Assembly (NCBI RefSeq): GCF_000527155.1
Contig: NZ_AZUQ01000001.1
Location: 1,110,554 to 1,174,553 of the forward strand
DNA length: 64,000 bases
From: Haloglycomyces albus DSM 45210
Lineage (GTDB): Bacteria; Actinomycetota; Actinomycetes; Mycobacteriales; Micromonosporaceae
Direction of reading: 5' to 3'
Each line of letters opens with the position of its first letter. Within the stretch, counting starts at the first letter, position 1. Under the pieces are notes generated by a model. That model saw only the letters and a program-made list of their open reading frames with translations, had not been told where the DNA came from and made no database searches. The position numbers and the translations under genes are program-made. Positions 19,087 to 27,290 of this stretch are shown here, one piece after another.

Positions 19087-19356
19087 ATGAGCATCACATG
19101 TCCCAAATGCACCGGCGCCATGCGCCAGATCGAACGCAACGGTATCGTCATCGACCTCTGTGTGGAGTGCCGCGGTATTTTTCTCGACCGGGGAGAACTC
19201 GAGCACCTGCTGGACAACGAACAGAAGGCTCAAGGGTTCGCACCCGAACCGGTCGACATGGGCAAAGACGACTTCAAGGACAAGGGCAAGGACAAGAAGC
19301 GTAAGAAGAAGAGCTCAAAACGCGAAGGAGTTCTCGACTGGATTCTCGACTTCTAA
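19087..19356 (+). CDS. zinc-ribbon (zf-TFIIB) protein
   Basis: An 89-residue protein with an N-terminal TFIIB-type zinc ribbon: CPKC at 5-8 and CVEC at 25-28 followed by RGIFLDRGELEHLL, a common bacterial signature. The second half is very Lys/Asp-rich (KGKDKKRKKKSSKREG) and ends in a short hydrophobic WILDF. The family is widespread but of unknown function; nucleic-acid binding is plausible from the basic tail. It is a single-gene unit closed by a strong hairpin terminator. Confidence 0.88.
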   Translation: MSITCPKCTGAMRQIERNGIVIDLCVECRGIFLDRGELEHLLDNEQKAQGFAPEPVDMGKDDFKDKGKDKKRKKKSSKREGVLDWILDF

Positions 19357-19412
19357 AAATATCCCCGGTCGCGCACAAGTGCGTTCTTGCTCGTGCGCGA
19401 CCGGGGATATTT
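19357..19412 (+). terminator. strong bidirectional terminator
   Basis: Perfect 20-bp inverted repeat (19357-19376 with 19393-19412) and a 16-base loop directly after the zinc-ribbon gene. A/T ends flank both arms, so it can end transcription from either side, including the convergent VOC gene at 19525. Confidence 0.85.
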
Positions 19413-19524
19413 CGTTCAATACGGATCCAACTACGGTCTCAGCGTAGCCACGCCCGACCGACTCCATCTCTGGCGCAGTCTCAGCGATTGGTCGGACGCG
19501 CCCGTGATCGCTGCCGAATACGGT

Positions 19525-19908
19525 CTAGGACGACACCGCGGACCAGTTATTGCGGCACAGGCAGAAGGGATGACCGACCGGGTCGGTGTACACCTTCCAG
19601 CCAAAGCCGCTGTCTGCGACGAAACTCTTATGGAACGTCGCACCGAGATCGATCACACGACGATGCTCCGGCTCAAACTCATCGACTTCAAAGTCAATGT
19701 GGAACTGTTTGGGGTGCTCATCATCGGGCCAGCTGGGGCGATGGTATTCGTCCACGCGATAGAACGCCAGCTCCATGTCCCCAATCCGGATGCTGGCCCA
19801 AAAGTCGTCACTGCGCTCGACGATCTCGAAGCCGGTCACCTTGGAATAGAAGGTCGCCAGCTTCATCGGGTCCGGGCAGTCGATGATGAAATCGGTCAAT
19901 TGCAACAT
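19525..19908 (-). CDS. VOC-family (glyoxalase-like) protein
   Basis: A 127-residue protein of the vicinal-oxygen-chelate fold. It starts at the ATG at 19908 (MLQLTDFIIDCPDP); the frame is open upstream but only this start gives the usual length. Two beta-alpha-beta-beta-beta modules are evident: KLATFYSKVTGFEIVER ... and ... FHIDFEVDEFEPEHRRVIDLGA with a closing DPVGHPFCLCR. Such proteins act as glyoxalases, dioxygenases or resistance proteins; the substrate cannot be told. It stands alone and is convergent with the zinc-ribbon gene. Confidence 0.85.
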   Translation of the reverse strand: MLQLTDFIIDCPDPMKLATFYSKVTGFEIVERSDDFWASIRIGDMELAFYRVDEYHRPSWPDDEHPKQFHIDFEVDEFEPEHRRVIDLGATFHKSFVADSGFGWKVYTDPVGHPFCLCRNNWSAVSS

Positions 19909-20105
19909 ACGTCGATCGTGGCACGGGCACGGCGGAGCCGCAATTGATTTTTCAGCGGCGCAACGAACCCGATTCCACGTTCCCCCAACGTATAAAACCC
20001 GTGCGACACTAAGAACCGGAGCAACACGATCCAGCACATTGATACGCGCAACGCCGTCCTCGAAATCATGAACATCGGCACCTCAAGCGAGGTTCAATAT
20101 AGACC

Positions 20106-20672
20106 GTGCGAGAACGCAAGCAGCCAAAAAGGAGTCACCTAACGAATGACGGGACGATTGACGTGACAACCAAAACGAACCCCACCGCGATCAACCCGGC
20201 CGCGTGGCTACTCATCGTGTGGTCGGCAGCGTTCGGTGGACTCAGCGTTATCTGGGCCTCCGGCGGAACCTGGCTAGTGGATAAAGTATCCCCCGGACTA
20301 CAGCAAATGGCGGACGACCCCGTCTGGTGGTTCATCCTCCTTCTGTGGGGCACAGCGGTAGTCAAGTTCGGATACGGAGTCTGGGCGCTCGCGATCACGA
20401 GGCCCTGGGGACGAGTCTTCCCGCGTTGGCTTCTTCTGTTCGGCGGTTGGACGGTCGGCCCACTGACGCTGGCCTATGGTTCTGTGCAGTTCGCACTGGC
20501 CTATCCCGTCTATATCGGTAAAACGGAATATCCGGACGCCCCTGACCCCGAGACGCTCTGGTGGTATGTCTTCGTCTGGGACCCGATTTGGATTGTCGGA
20601 GGTGCGTTGACGATCGCCGCGGTTGTCACCTATCAACTTCAGAGCCGCCGGAAAACCGAGCCCGAACAATAA
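20106..20672 (+). CDS. DUF3995-like membrane protein
   Basis: A protein of up to 188 residues with four transmembrane helices (about 33-52, 73-96, 107-132 and 152-172). The pattern FGGLSVIWASGGTWLVDKV and WALAITRPWGRVFPRWLLLFGGW resembles DUF3995 integral membrane proteins. Start is uncertain: GTG at 20106 is used here, but a GTG at 20163 would remove a basic, poorly conserved leader. Function unknown. It ends just before the composite repeat at 20.7 kb. Confidence 0.7.
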   Translation: MRERKQPKRSHLTNDGTIDVTTKTNPTAINPAAWLLIVWSAAFGGLSVIWASGGTWLVDKVSPGLQQMADDPVWWFILLLWGTAVVKFGYGVWALAITRPWGRVFPRWLLLFGGWTVGPLTLAYGSVQFALAYPVYIGKTEYPDAPDPETLWWYVFVWDPIWIVGGALTIAAVVTYQLQSRRKTEPEQ

Positions 20673-20717
20673 GCGGCGCGAAGCGCGTTATGCCCCAGTA
20701 GACCTGTCTGCGCTGCC

Positions 20718-21027
20718 AAAAGAGCGCTGCCATCACTCCATCCCCAGGGACGAGCCAACCGGCGAGCCGCTAACAACGCGCCATAGGCGCGTGTGCAGCG
20801 GCGGTAGAGCTGACTGTGTCTCCTAAAGAGCTCAACCGCCGCACAGGTCCCACGGATATACCAACTGGCGAGCTTCGAACGAAGTGGAGAAGCGGTAGAG
20901 CTGGAGAAGAGCTCAGGTTGTTCCAGGTGCTGCAGATTTGCGCGAGGAGGATTCGTCGCGACCTTCAGGTCGTGAGAATCCCCCACAGCGTAAATATGGA
21001 GTGCCTGGGGCAAGCTGAGCGGTCACC
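20718..21027 (+). repeat. composite repeat, copy A
   Basis: Copy A of a modular repeat. Module X (20718-20812) ends in GCGGTAGAGCTG and holds a GC hairpin (ACGCGCC-ATA-GGCGCGT). A diverged second X-like module follows, again ending in GCGGTAGAGCT. Module Y (20892-21027, 136 bp) differs from copy B (39534-39669) at about five positions by eye. Module Y contains a nested hairpin (GGATTC/GAATCC outside CGACC-TGAA-GGTCG). Its last bases supply the TGA stop of the mscS-like gene on the other strand. Confidence 0.85.
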
Positions 21028-22198
21028 TAAAATCGTTAGAGGCGCTGGCGTCGATCTCTTGCGCTCGGCCGGATCCGCGCGCGGCGGGTACTTCCAGAGC
21101 CGGGGCCTCGTCGCCCATCCAGTAGTCTCCGCTGGTCTCGTAGGTGTTGATGTGCATGCGGGGAATACACGTCGGGTGCTCTTCGACGATCCAACGAATG
21201 ATGTGTTCGCGTGTCTCGCAGCGCAGGTCCCATTGGTTGGAGGGGCTGTCGGCCGACACCAGGATCCGCAGCTGCATGTACGGGCCGACCGAGTGTAGGA
21301 CGATGATGCCGCATTTTCGTCCGTCCCACTTAGGGTTGTCCTCCAGGAATCGGCGCAGTTCGACTCGGGCGTCGTCCACCGGCAGGCGCCAGTCCACGTC
21401 CATCCGGATGGTTCCCAGAACCTGGGGATTGTTGCGTGTCCAGTTGACGTAGCTGTTTTCTTTGAAGTGTTGGCTGGGAAGCACGAGGCGGCGTTCGTCC
21501 CAGATCCGGACGACGACGTATGACAGCGTGATCTCCTCGACCGTTCCCCATTCACCTTGGATGACCACGACGTCTTGGAGCCGCAACGCGTCGCCGAAGG
21601 CCAGTGAGAGGCCCGCGAAGACGTTCGACAGCATCGTCTGGGCCGCCAGCGCGGCGACGACACCGGCAAGACCGGCACCGGCCAGCAGCGACGTTCCCAG
21701 AACTTTCAGGGATTCGACGTTCATCAGGATGATCCCGGCCGCTACCAGCCAGATGGCCGACGACAGCAGGCGGTATACGACGGTGATCTGAGTGCGTCGC
21801 TTGCGTCCGTTGATGTCACCTTGTTGTAGTGAACCCCAACGGCGCTGTACGGGGGCACGCATGACCGAGAGGAGATTGGAGATAAGCCAGGCACCACAGG
21901 CGACGGTGACGAACAGGAGGATGTTCGCCAGTCGGGGATTCCATCCTTCGGCGGTACCGTCGTCGGCCAGGGAGTAGCCCCAGCCTTCCTTGTGTTTCTG
22001 CACCGCCAGGAGGATCTGGACACCGCCGGTGGCCGCCAGGACCTGGGCAGGACGAAGCGCCTTGGCGATCACCAGGGACCGAGTTTCCGAGTGGTGTCGG
22101 TGCAAAAGCCACTTGATGATCAACCGAAGCAGGCTGACCACAACGGCGGAACCGATTGCGACGACGACAATCCACATCCAAGGTTCTATCGTGGGCAT
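21023..22198 (-). CDS. MscS-family mechanosensitive channel
   Basis: A 391-residue membrane protein. Four hydrophobic segments (about 8-28, 88-112, 142-162 and 168-195) precede the MscS pore and beta domain: the pore helix region SLLAGAGLAGVVAALAAQTMLSNVFAGLSLAF and then GDALRLQDVVVIQGEWGTVEEITLSYVVVR are characteristic. The C-terminal alpha/beta region (about 270-350) is followed by a short variable tail. It releases solutes on hypo-osmotic shock. The TGA stop lies inside the composite repeat, so the extreme C-terminus (SNDFR) may have been set by that insertion. Confidence 0.92.
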   Translation of the reverse strand: MPTIEPWMWIVVVAIGSAVVVSLLRLIIKWLLHRHHSETRSLVIAKALRPAQVLAATGGVQILLAVQKHKEGWGYSLADDGTAEGWNPRLANILLFVTVACGAWLISNLLSVMRAPVQRRWGSLQQGDINGRKRRTQITVVYRLLSSAIWLVAAGIILMNVESLKVLGTSLLAGAGLAGVVAALAAQTMLSNVFAGLSLAFGDALRLQDVVVIQGEWGTVEEITLSYVVVRIWDERRLVLPSQHFKENSYVNWTRNNPQVLGTIRMDVDWRLPVDDARVELRRFLEDNPKWDGRKCGIIVLHSVGPYMQLRILVSADSPSNQWDLRCETREHIIRWIVEEHPTCIPRMHINTYETSGDYWMGDEAPALEVPAARGSGRAQEIDASASNDFR

Positions 22199-22215
22199 AA
22201 CTCCAGAATAGCGAC

Positions 22216-22246
22216 TGCGACCCGGTCGATACGAGACCGGGTCGCA
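22216..22246 (-). terminator. terminator-like hairpin after glmS
   Basis: Perfect 12-bp inverted repeat TGCGACCCGGTC (22216-22227) / GACCGGGTCGCA (22235-22246) with a seven-base loop between glmS and the mscS-like gene. No T-run follows on the minus strand. Confidence 0.6.
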
Positions 22247-22276
22247 TTGACGTCTGAACTGTGAGGCTATGCGCTG

Positions 22277-24130
22277 CTATTCCACTGTGACTGATTTGGC
22301 GAGGTTGCGTGGCTGGTCAATGTCGTGCCCCAAGGCTCCGGCGTACTCCACGGCCAGGTATTGCAGGGGTATGGCCGTCAGGATGGGGGCCAACAAGGTC
22401 GGGGCCTGTGGTACGTAGACGGTGTGGTCGGCGTGCGAGGCGGTCACGTCGTCTCCCTCTTCGGCAATCGCGATCAGTTGCGCCCCACGCGCTTTGACTT
22501 CTTGCATATTGGAAATCATCTTATCGTGCAGGACCGAGCGACCGGCCGGAGACGGCACCAGTGCCACTACCGGTGTGCCGCTTTCAATAAGCGAAATCGG
22601 CCCGTGTTTGAGTTCACCGGCCGCGAAGCCTTCGGCATGGATGTAGGCCAGTTCCTTGAGTTTCAGGGCACCTTCCAGGGCGACGGGATAGCCGACGTGA
22701 CGCCCGATGAAGAGCACCCGCTGATGCGCGGCGATGTGCTGGGCAAGATTGCGTATGCTCTCGCCGTTGCCGACGACCGATTCGATCTTGTCGGGCATCG
22801 CCTTCAATGACTCGACGACCGCGGCGACTTCGTCGGAGTACATGACTCCGCGCCGTTGCGCGATGTGCAGCGCGACCACGTAACACGCGGCGGCCTGAGT
22901 GAGGAAGGCCTTGGTCGAGGCCACGGCGACCTCGATGCCCGCCCGGGTGTAGACGACCGCGTCGGACTCACGGGGAATGCTGGAGCCGACCGTATTGCTG
23001 ATCGACAGAATCCGAGCGTTTTGGGTGCGGGCGTGACGAACGGCCATCAGCGTATCCATCGTCTCGCCCGACTGCGAAATGGCCACGACCAGGGTGGAGC
23101 GGTCTAGAACGGGGTCGCGGTAGCGGAATTCGCTGGCCAGTTCCACTTCACAGGGAATGCGAGTCCAGTGTTCCAAGGCGTACTTGGTGACCAGTCCCGC
23201 GTGATACGACGTGCCGCAGGCGATGATGAAGACCTTGTTGATGTCACGGAATTCCTGTTCGGACAGACGTACTTCATCGAGTGCGATGTGGCCGTGCTGA
23301 TCGATACGACCGCGCAGCGTGTCGGCTACGGCGGTGGGTTGCTGGTGGATCTCCTTCATCATGAACGTGTCGTAGCCGTCCTTTTCGGCGGCGTTGATGT
23401 CCCAGTCGACCGAGTAGGGCTTGCCGTCCACGGCGGCACCATCGAGATCGTGGAGGGCGATTCCCTCGGGGGAGATGGTGACGATCTGGTCTTGACCCAA
23501 TTCGACCGCCTCGGACGTGTGCGAAATGAAGGCGGCGACGTCGGAGGCAAGGAAGTACTCCCCGTCGGCGACCCCGGCGACGAGCGGCGAATTACGCCGC
23601 GCCCCTACGATCACCTCGGGCTGGTCGGCGGCCACCGCCAGGAAGGTGAACGCTCCTTCCAGCCGTTGACAGAGGCGGCGCATGGCGGCGGTGAGGTCAC
23701 CGTCCTTGGCGTATTCCAATCCCAACAGGTGTGCGGCCACCTCGGTGTCGGTCTGCGAGTTGAATTCGACCCCGGTGTTGGTCAATTCGCTGCGCAGCTG
23801 ACTGAAATTCTCAATGATTCCATTGTGAACCAAACTGATGCGGCCGTCCTGCGACGTGTGCGGGTGGGCATTGTCGTCGGAGGGGACTCCGTGCGTGGCC
23901 CACCGGGTGTGACCGATCGCGGCCGTCGGTGTTGCCGCTCCCCGATCGGAGGCCTCCAATTCCGCCTCCAAATTAACCAATTTGCCGGACTTCTTCCACA
24001 CGTCGATCCCCGTCGGACCGGTCGCGGCGATGCCCGCCGAGTCGTAGCCGCGATATTCCAGACGACGCAATCCCTCCAGCGCGATGGACAGAGCGTCCTT
24101 GGGACCCGTGTAACCGATGATTCCGCACAT
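22277..24130 (-). CDS. glmS: glucosamine-fructose-6-phosphate aminotransferase
   Basis: A 617-residue GlmS, which makes glucosamine-6-phosphate from fructose-6-phosphate and glutamine for peptidoglycan. The N-terminal class II amidotransferase domain starts with the catalytic Cys2 (MCGIIGYTG) and includes RRLEYRGYDSAGIA and GHTRWATHG. Two SIS domains follow (CGTSYHAGL, SQSGETMDTL, and FIGRHVGYPVALEGALKLKE) ending in the invariant LAKSVTVE. It is monocistronic by appearance, with an AT-rich upstream region (24131-24283) and a hairpin downstream. Confidence 0.97.
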   Translation of the reverse strand: MCGIIGYTGPKDALSIALEGLRRLEYRGYDSAGIAATGPTGIDVWKKSGKLVNLEAELEASDRGAATPTAAIGHTRWATHGVPSDDNAHPHTSQDGRISLVHNGIIENFSQLRSELTNTGVEFNSQTDTEVAAHLLGLEYAKDGDLTAAMRRLCQRLEGAFTFLAVAADQPEVIVGARRNSPLVAGVADGEYFLASDVAAFISHTSEAVELGQDQIVTISPEGIALHDLDGAAVDGKPYSVDWDINAAEKDGYDTFMMKEIHQQPTAVADTLRGRIDQHGHIALDEVRLSEQEFRDINKVFIIACGTSYHAGLVTKYALEHWTRIPCEVELASEFRYRDPVLDRSTLVVAISQSGETMDTLMAVRHARTQNARILSISNTVGSSIPRESDAVVYTRAGIEVAVASTKAFLTQAAACYVVALHIAQRRGVMYSDEVAAVVESLKAMPDKIESVVGNGESIRNLAQHIAAHQRVLFIGRHVGYPVALEGALKLKELAYIHAEGFAAGELKHGPISLIESGTPVVALVPSPAGRSVLHDKMISNMQEVKARGAQLIAIAEEGDDVTASHADHTVYVPQAPTLLAPILTAIPLQYLAVEYAGALGHDIDQPRNLAKSVTVE

Positions 24131-24283
24131 GGTTTCAGCCTAACTAGTATCGATCAAATATTTTGCTCAATCCTACGTACTATAATCACGTATCATGTTC
24201 GATTGTGACGTACATAATATCAAGCAATCTATAGATCGATGAACTCAGTTATATCGTCTATCCGATACCGGGCAGTCGGTCCC

Positions 24284-26269
24284 TCAGCGGACGACCATGT
24301 GCCGCATCGTTCCGTCCTCCCCCGCATAACTGACCACGACTGATCCTCCGTTGGACCGCAATCGGGCACTGTGGCACCAGTCCGGTGCGGCACCTTCCGC
24401 GCTCAAGTCCATGTGTTCGGCCTCGCCGGAACGGATCTGCCACAGGGTGCACCGAGGTGAGTTCTGATTGTTGGACCGATCGGTGGCGACCACCGTGCTC
24501 CCGTCGGCGAGCGCGGTCACCCATCCGCGCGCCAGTTCCGTGTCGGTGGGGGTGAGCCCCATCGGCAGGCTTTCCTTCGACACGAGGCTGCCGGTGGTGG
24601 CTTCGAAGACGCGCACTCCCATCTCCGTGTTTCCCGACGGGCTGTTGTAGCACTCGGCGATCTGTATCGTCTGGTCGTCGCGTGTGGCGTGGTCGCCGTC
24701 TGCTTGGTTGTTGTCGGAGGCGGCCGCCATGGCCGCCGAGTGCTGTTCGAGGTTGTTGAGGTGAAGGGTACCGCCGCAGGCGGAGGTATGGGTGCTGCCG
24801 AAGTGCTGTTCATCGAGGCGCCATTGCAGAGTCCCGTCGGCGATGGAGACGGCCTCCAGCTGATGGCCGAAGCGGCGTGCGGAGTAGGGCCCGTCGGTGA
24901 CACGGACTTCGCGGCGAGCGTTGAGGACCACGTGGGTGGCGGTGGTGACGAAGTTGGTCTCGTCGACTCGGCGGTCCGGGTCGACCTGGTAATTCCAGTC
25001 CTGTTCGCCGCTGTCGGCCGCGATACCGAAGACGTATGAGGCGGCTTGGCGGCGGTCGGGGGCCGGGGCGCAGTCGGCCAGTGCGACGACGGTGTCTTTT
25101 TGTAGGGCGTAGTCCAGTCCCCGGCAGTTTTGGGCCAGGCTGCGTGACCATAGTTCTTGACCGCGGTCGTCCACTGCGGTGAGGTGAGTGGTTTCGGGGG
25201 AGGAATAGTCGGCGAATACGAAGGTGTCGGAGTCGTAGGCGGTGAGTTCGCCGGGGTCGTAGTCGAGCACGACTTCATTGCGCAGACTGCCGGTGGTCAT
25301 GTCGAGGGCTCTGACTCCGTACGTGTCGGCGTTGTCGATGCGACGTCCGGCCATGGCGACCTGGGTTTTGTCGGCGTTGAACACCGGCCCGGGGTTCATG
25401 ATCCAGTTCCAGCGCCGGTAGTACCAATGGGTATCGCCGGTCTCGGGGTTGATGAGGGTGAGGGCTTGTGGGGTACGGCCGTCGTCGGGGTCGTCGATGC
25501 GGAGGAGGCCGCTGGGGGTGGAGACGTATTCGTCGATGTCGGCGGAGAGGAAGTCGACCTCCGACATCGATCCAACCGAGGCCGGAGTGGGACTGGAGTT
25601 GTGCTGTTTTTCGGTGTTGGCGATTTCGGCCCATTGGTGCATGGCGGGGATGAGGGCGATGGAGGTGATTCCGACCGAGGCGAGGGCGATGGCTCCGACT
25701 TTGATTCGGGTGGGGCGTTCGGCGGGCATCCGGGCACCGCCGTAGCCGTCCACCACGAATTCCGCGAGCACGATCAGGCAGGAGCCGACGATTCCGAAGG
25801 CATAGGCCAGCATGGCGATGCCCTCCCGGTGGGTGATGAACGATCCGGGTCCCGCGGTGGGTATCGAGTGGTACACAAGCCAGCCGGAACCGGCTGCCAG
25901 CAGGGCCGTCAGGAGTCCCACGAGGATCACGCGCGCCCCTTGGTACGCCACGGCCGCCGAGATCGTGGTTCCTACGAGGAGGAAGGCGAGAACCACGCCG
26001 ATGACGGCTCCGGGTCCGCCGGTGCCGCCGCTGACCGTTTCGGTGAAGGTGGAGAACGCCAGGATGACCACCCAGGCGATGAGGGCGGTCATGCCGATGG
26101 CCCGCATGAGTTGGTAGGCGGTGATGCGACTGTGATTGGCGGCGGGTGGTTCGGAGTCGGTTTGTCGACTCTGGGCCAGGTTGCGCGTGGTGATGGGTGT
26201 GGGCCGTACGGGTGCGCGGCGGGCTCGGTCGTTGCGGCCGCCGTTTGAGGGCGAGGCGTTCTCGGACAT
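24284..26269 (-). CDS. membrane-anchored PQQ-like beta-propeller protein
   Basis: About 661 residues from the ATG at 26269 (MSENASPSNGG); a TTG at 26341 would add 24 residues. A disordered cytoplasmic leader is followed by about five transmembrane helices (roughly residues 50-205). The rest is an extracellular PQQ/WD40-like propeller with repeated strands such as TLINPETGDTHWYYRR, TAVDDRGQELWSR and VSIADGTLQWRLD. Such proteins are usually sensors or scaffolds without enzymatic activity. It stands alone between glmS and the glycosyltransferase genes, in the same direction as both. Confidence 0.75.
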   Translation of the reverse strand: MSENASPSNGGRNDRARRAPVRPTPITTRNLAQSRQTDSEPPAANHSRITAYQLMRAIGMTALIAWVVILAFSTFTETVSGGTGGPGAVIGVVLAFLLVGTTISAAVAYQGARVILVGLLTALLAAGSGWLVYHSIPTAGPGSFITHREGIAMLAYAFGIVGSCLIVLAEFVVDGYGGARMPAERPTRIKVGAIALASVGITSIALIPAMHQWAEIANTEKQHNSSPTPASVGSMSEVDFLSADIDEYVSTPSGLLRIDDPDDGRTPQALTLINPETGDTHWYYRRWNWIMNPGPVFNADKTQVAMAGRRIDNADTYGVRALDMTTGSLRNEVVLDYDPGELTAYDSDTFVFADYSSPETTHLTAVDDRGQELWSRSLAQNCRGLDYALQKDTVVALADCAPAPDRRQAASYVFGIAADSGEQDWNYQVDPDRRVDETNFVTTATHVVLNARREVRVTDGPYSARRFGHQLEAVSIADGTLQWRLDEQHFGSTHTSACGGTLHLNNLEQHSAAMAAASDNNQADGDHATRDDQTIQIAECYNSPSGNTEMGVRVFEATTGSLVSKESLPMGLTPTDTELARGWVTALADGSTVVATDRSNNQNSPRCTLWQIRSGEAEHMDLSAEGAAPDWCHSARLRSNGGSVVVSYAGEDGTMRHMVVR

Positions 26270-26382
26270 AACCCCGTTTGTACCGCTCGTAGAGTCCGGT
26301 ATTGCGAATTTACTCAAGTCCGGAGGCGTTTCTGTGACCAATGCCCGTGGTCACAAATAAGCTGAATATCAATCGTGTAATT

Positions 26383-27105
26383 TCAGGTATTCGACACTCG
26401 ACGGGTTCTCCGTACGCGTGGTTTCCGCATCCGCTCCCGCCCCAGAATCCAGACGGCCTGGACCCCGTCGCGCCACGAGATCTTCTTTCCGTCCGCCCGA
26501 CTGCGCGCCTTATAGGATATCGGCACTTCATAGGGGCGGATACCGCTGCGCAATACCTTCGCGGTCAGTTCGGCCTCCATGCCGAACCCCTGGGAGACGA
26601 CGGTCAAATCCAGATACAGCCGACGCGGCAACAGCTTATAACAGGTCTCCAGGTCGGAGAGGTACGAGTTGAACAGCATGTTGGCCGCCAGGGTGATTCC
26701 CTTATTGCCCAAGACGTACCAGAAACTGTAGGCCGAATGCGGGCCGAACGACCGCGAGCCGTAGACCACCGAGGCCTTACCGTGCAGTACCGGCCGTACG
26801 AGGCGCACCAGATCGGCGGCTTCATACTCCCCGTCGGCGTCGTATACGACTATGTACTCCCCCGACGCCGCCTTCGCCGCCGTGCGAATCGCCGCGCCCT
26901 TACCGCGATTGCCCTGATGACGCCGCAGCACCACCCGTTCGTCATCGCTCAGAGACTGCAGTAGCGCCCAACTGTGATCCCGCGACCCGTCATCGACGAC
27001 CACCACCTCGGTTTCGCAGGGGAAGTCCACCGCCAACAATTCCTTCAGTGCCCGCATCAGACGGTGCTGCTCATTGAATACAGGCACCAAAATGGACAAA
27101 TACAC
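26383..27105 (-). CDS. GT2 glycosyltransferase, polyprenyl-phosphate mannose synthase-like
   Basis: A 240-residue family 2 glycosyltransferase starting at a GTG. Motifs: LSILVPVFNEQHRL (nucleotide-binding start), EVVVVDDGSRDHS, GNRGKGAAIRTA, YDADGEYEAADL (DxD-like metal site) and GFGMEAELTAKVL. This is the pattern of dolichyl/polyprenyl-phosphate sugar synthases without the C-terminal membrane domain. It is divergent from a GT-C type membrane transferase, which would use the lipid-linked sugar such an enzyme makes; the pair may form one pathway. Confidence 0.9.
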   Translation of the reverse strand: MYLSILVPVFNEQHRLMRALKELLAVDFPCETEVVVVDDGSRDHSWALLQSLSDDERVVLRRHQGNRGKGAAIRTAAKAASGEYIVVYDADGEYEAADLVRLVRPVLHGKASVVYGSRSFGPHSAYSFWYVLGNKGITLAANMLFNSYLSDLETCYKLLPRRLYLDLTVVSQGFGMEAELTAKVLRSGIRPYEVPISYKARSRADGKKISWRDGVQAVWILGRERMRKPRVRRTRRVSNT

Positions 27106-27290
27106 GGCTCAAGCCTCTCCGAGTCGTCGAATATGTCGTTCACCTCACACTGTAGCGATGAAGCGTTCAATTGGAAATACCGCGAACGAGCGGCGTCACT
27201 CCCCGGCGACGCACCCCCTCACATCGGCAATTCAGGTGTGTCCGGTGGGGCTTAACATAGAACGTCACCGTTATCCGGTTCAATGGAACC

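Noticed and set aside
20816-21298. Frame sharing a peptide with one at 39452-39679
   Set aside because: The shared peptide is only the translation of the composite repeat on one strand; neither frame has coding character.
24131-24283. glmS ribozyme or riboswitch upstream of glmS
   Set aside because: The AT-rich leader shows no ribozyme core, and this class is known from Firmicutes.
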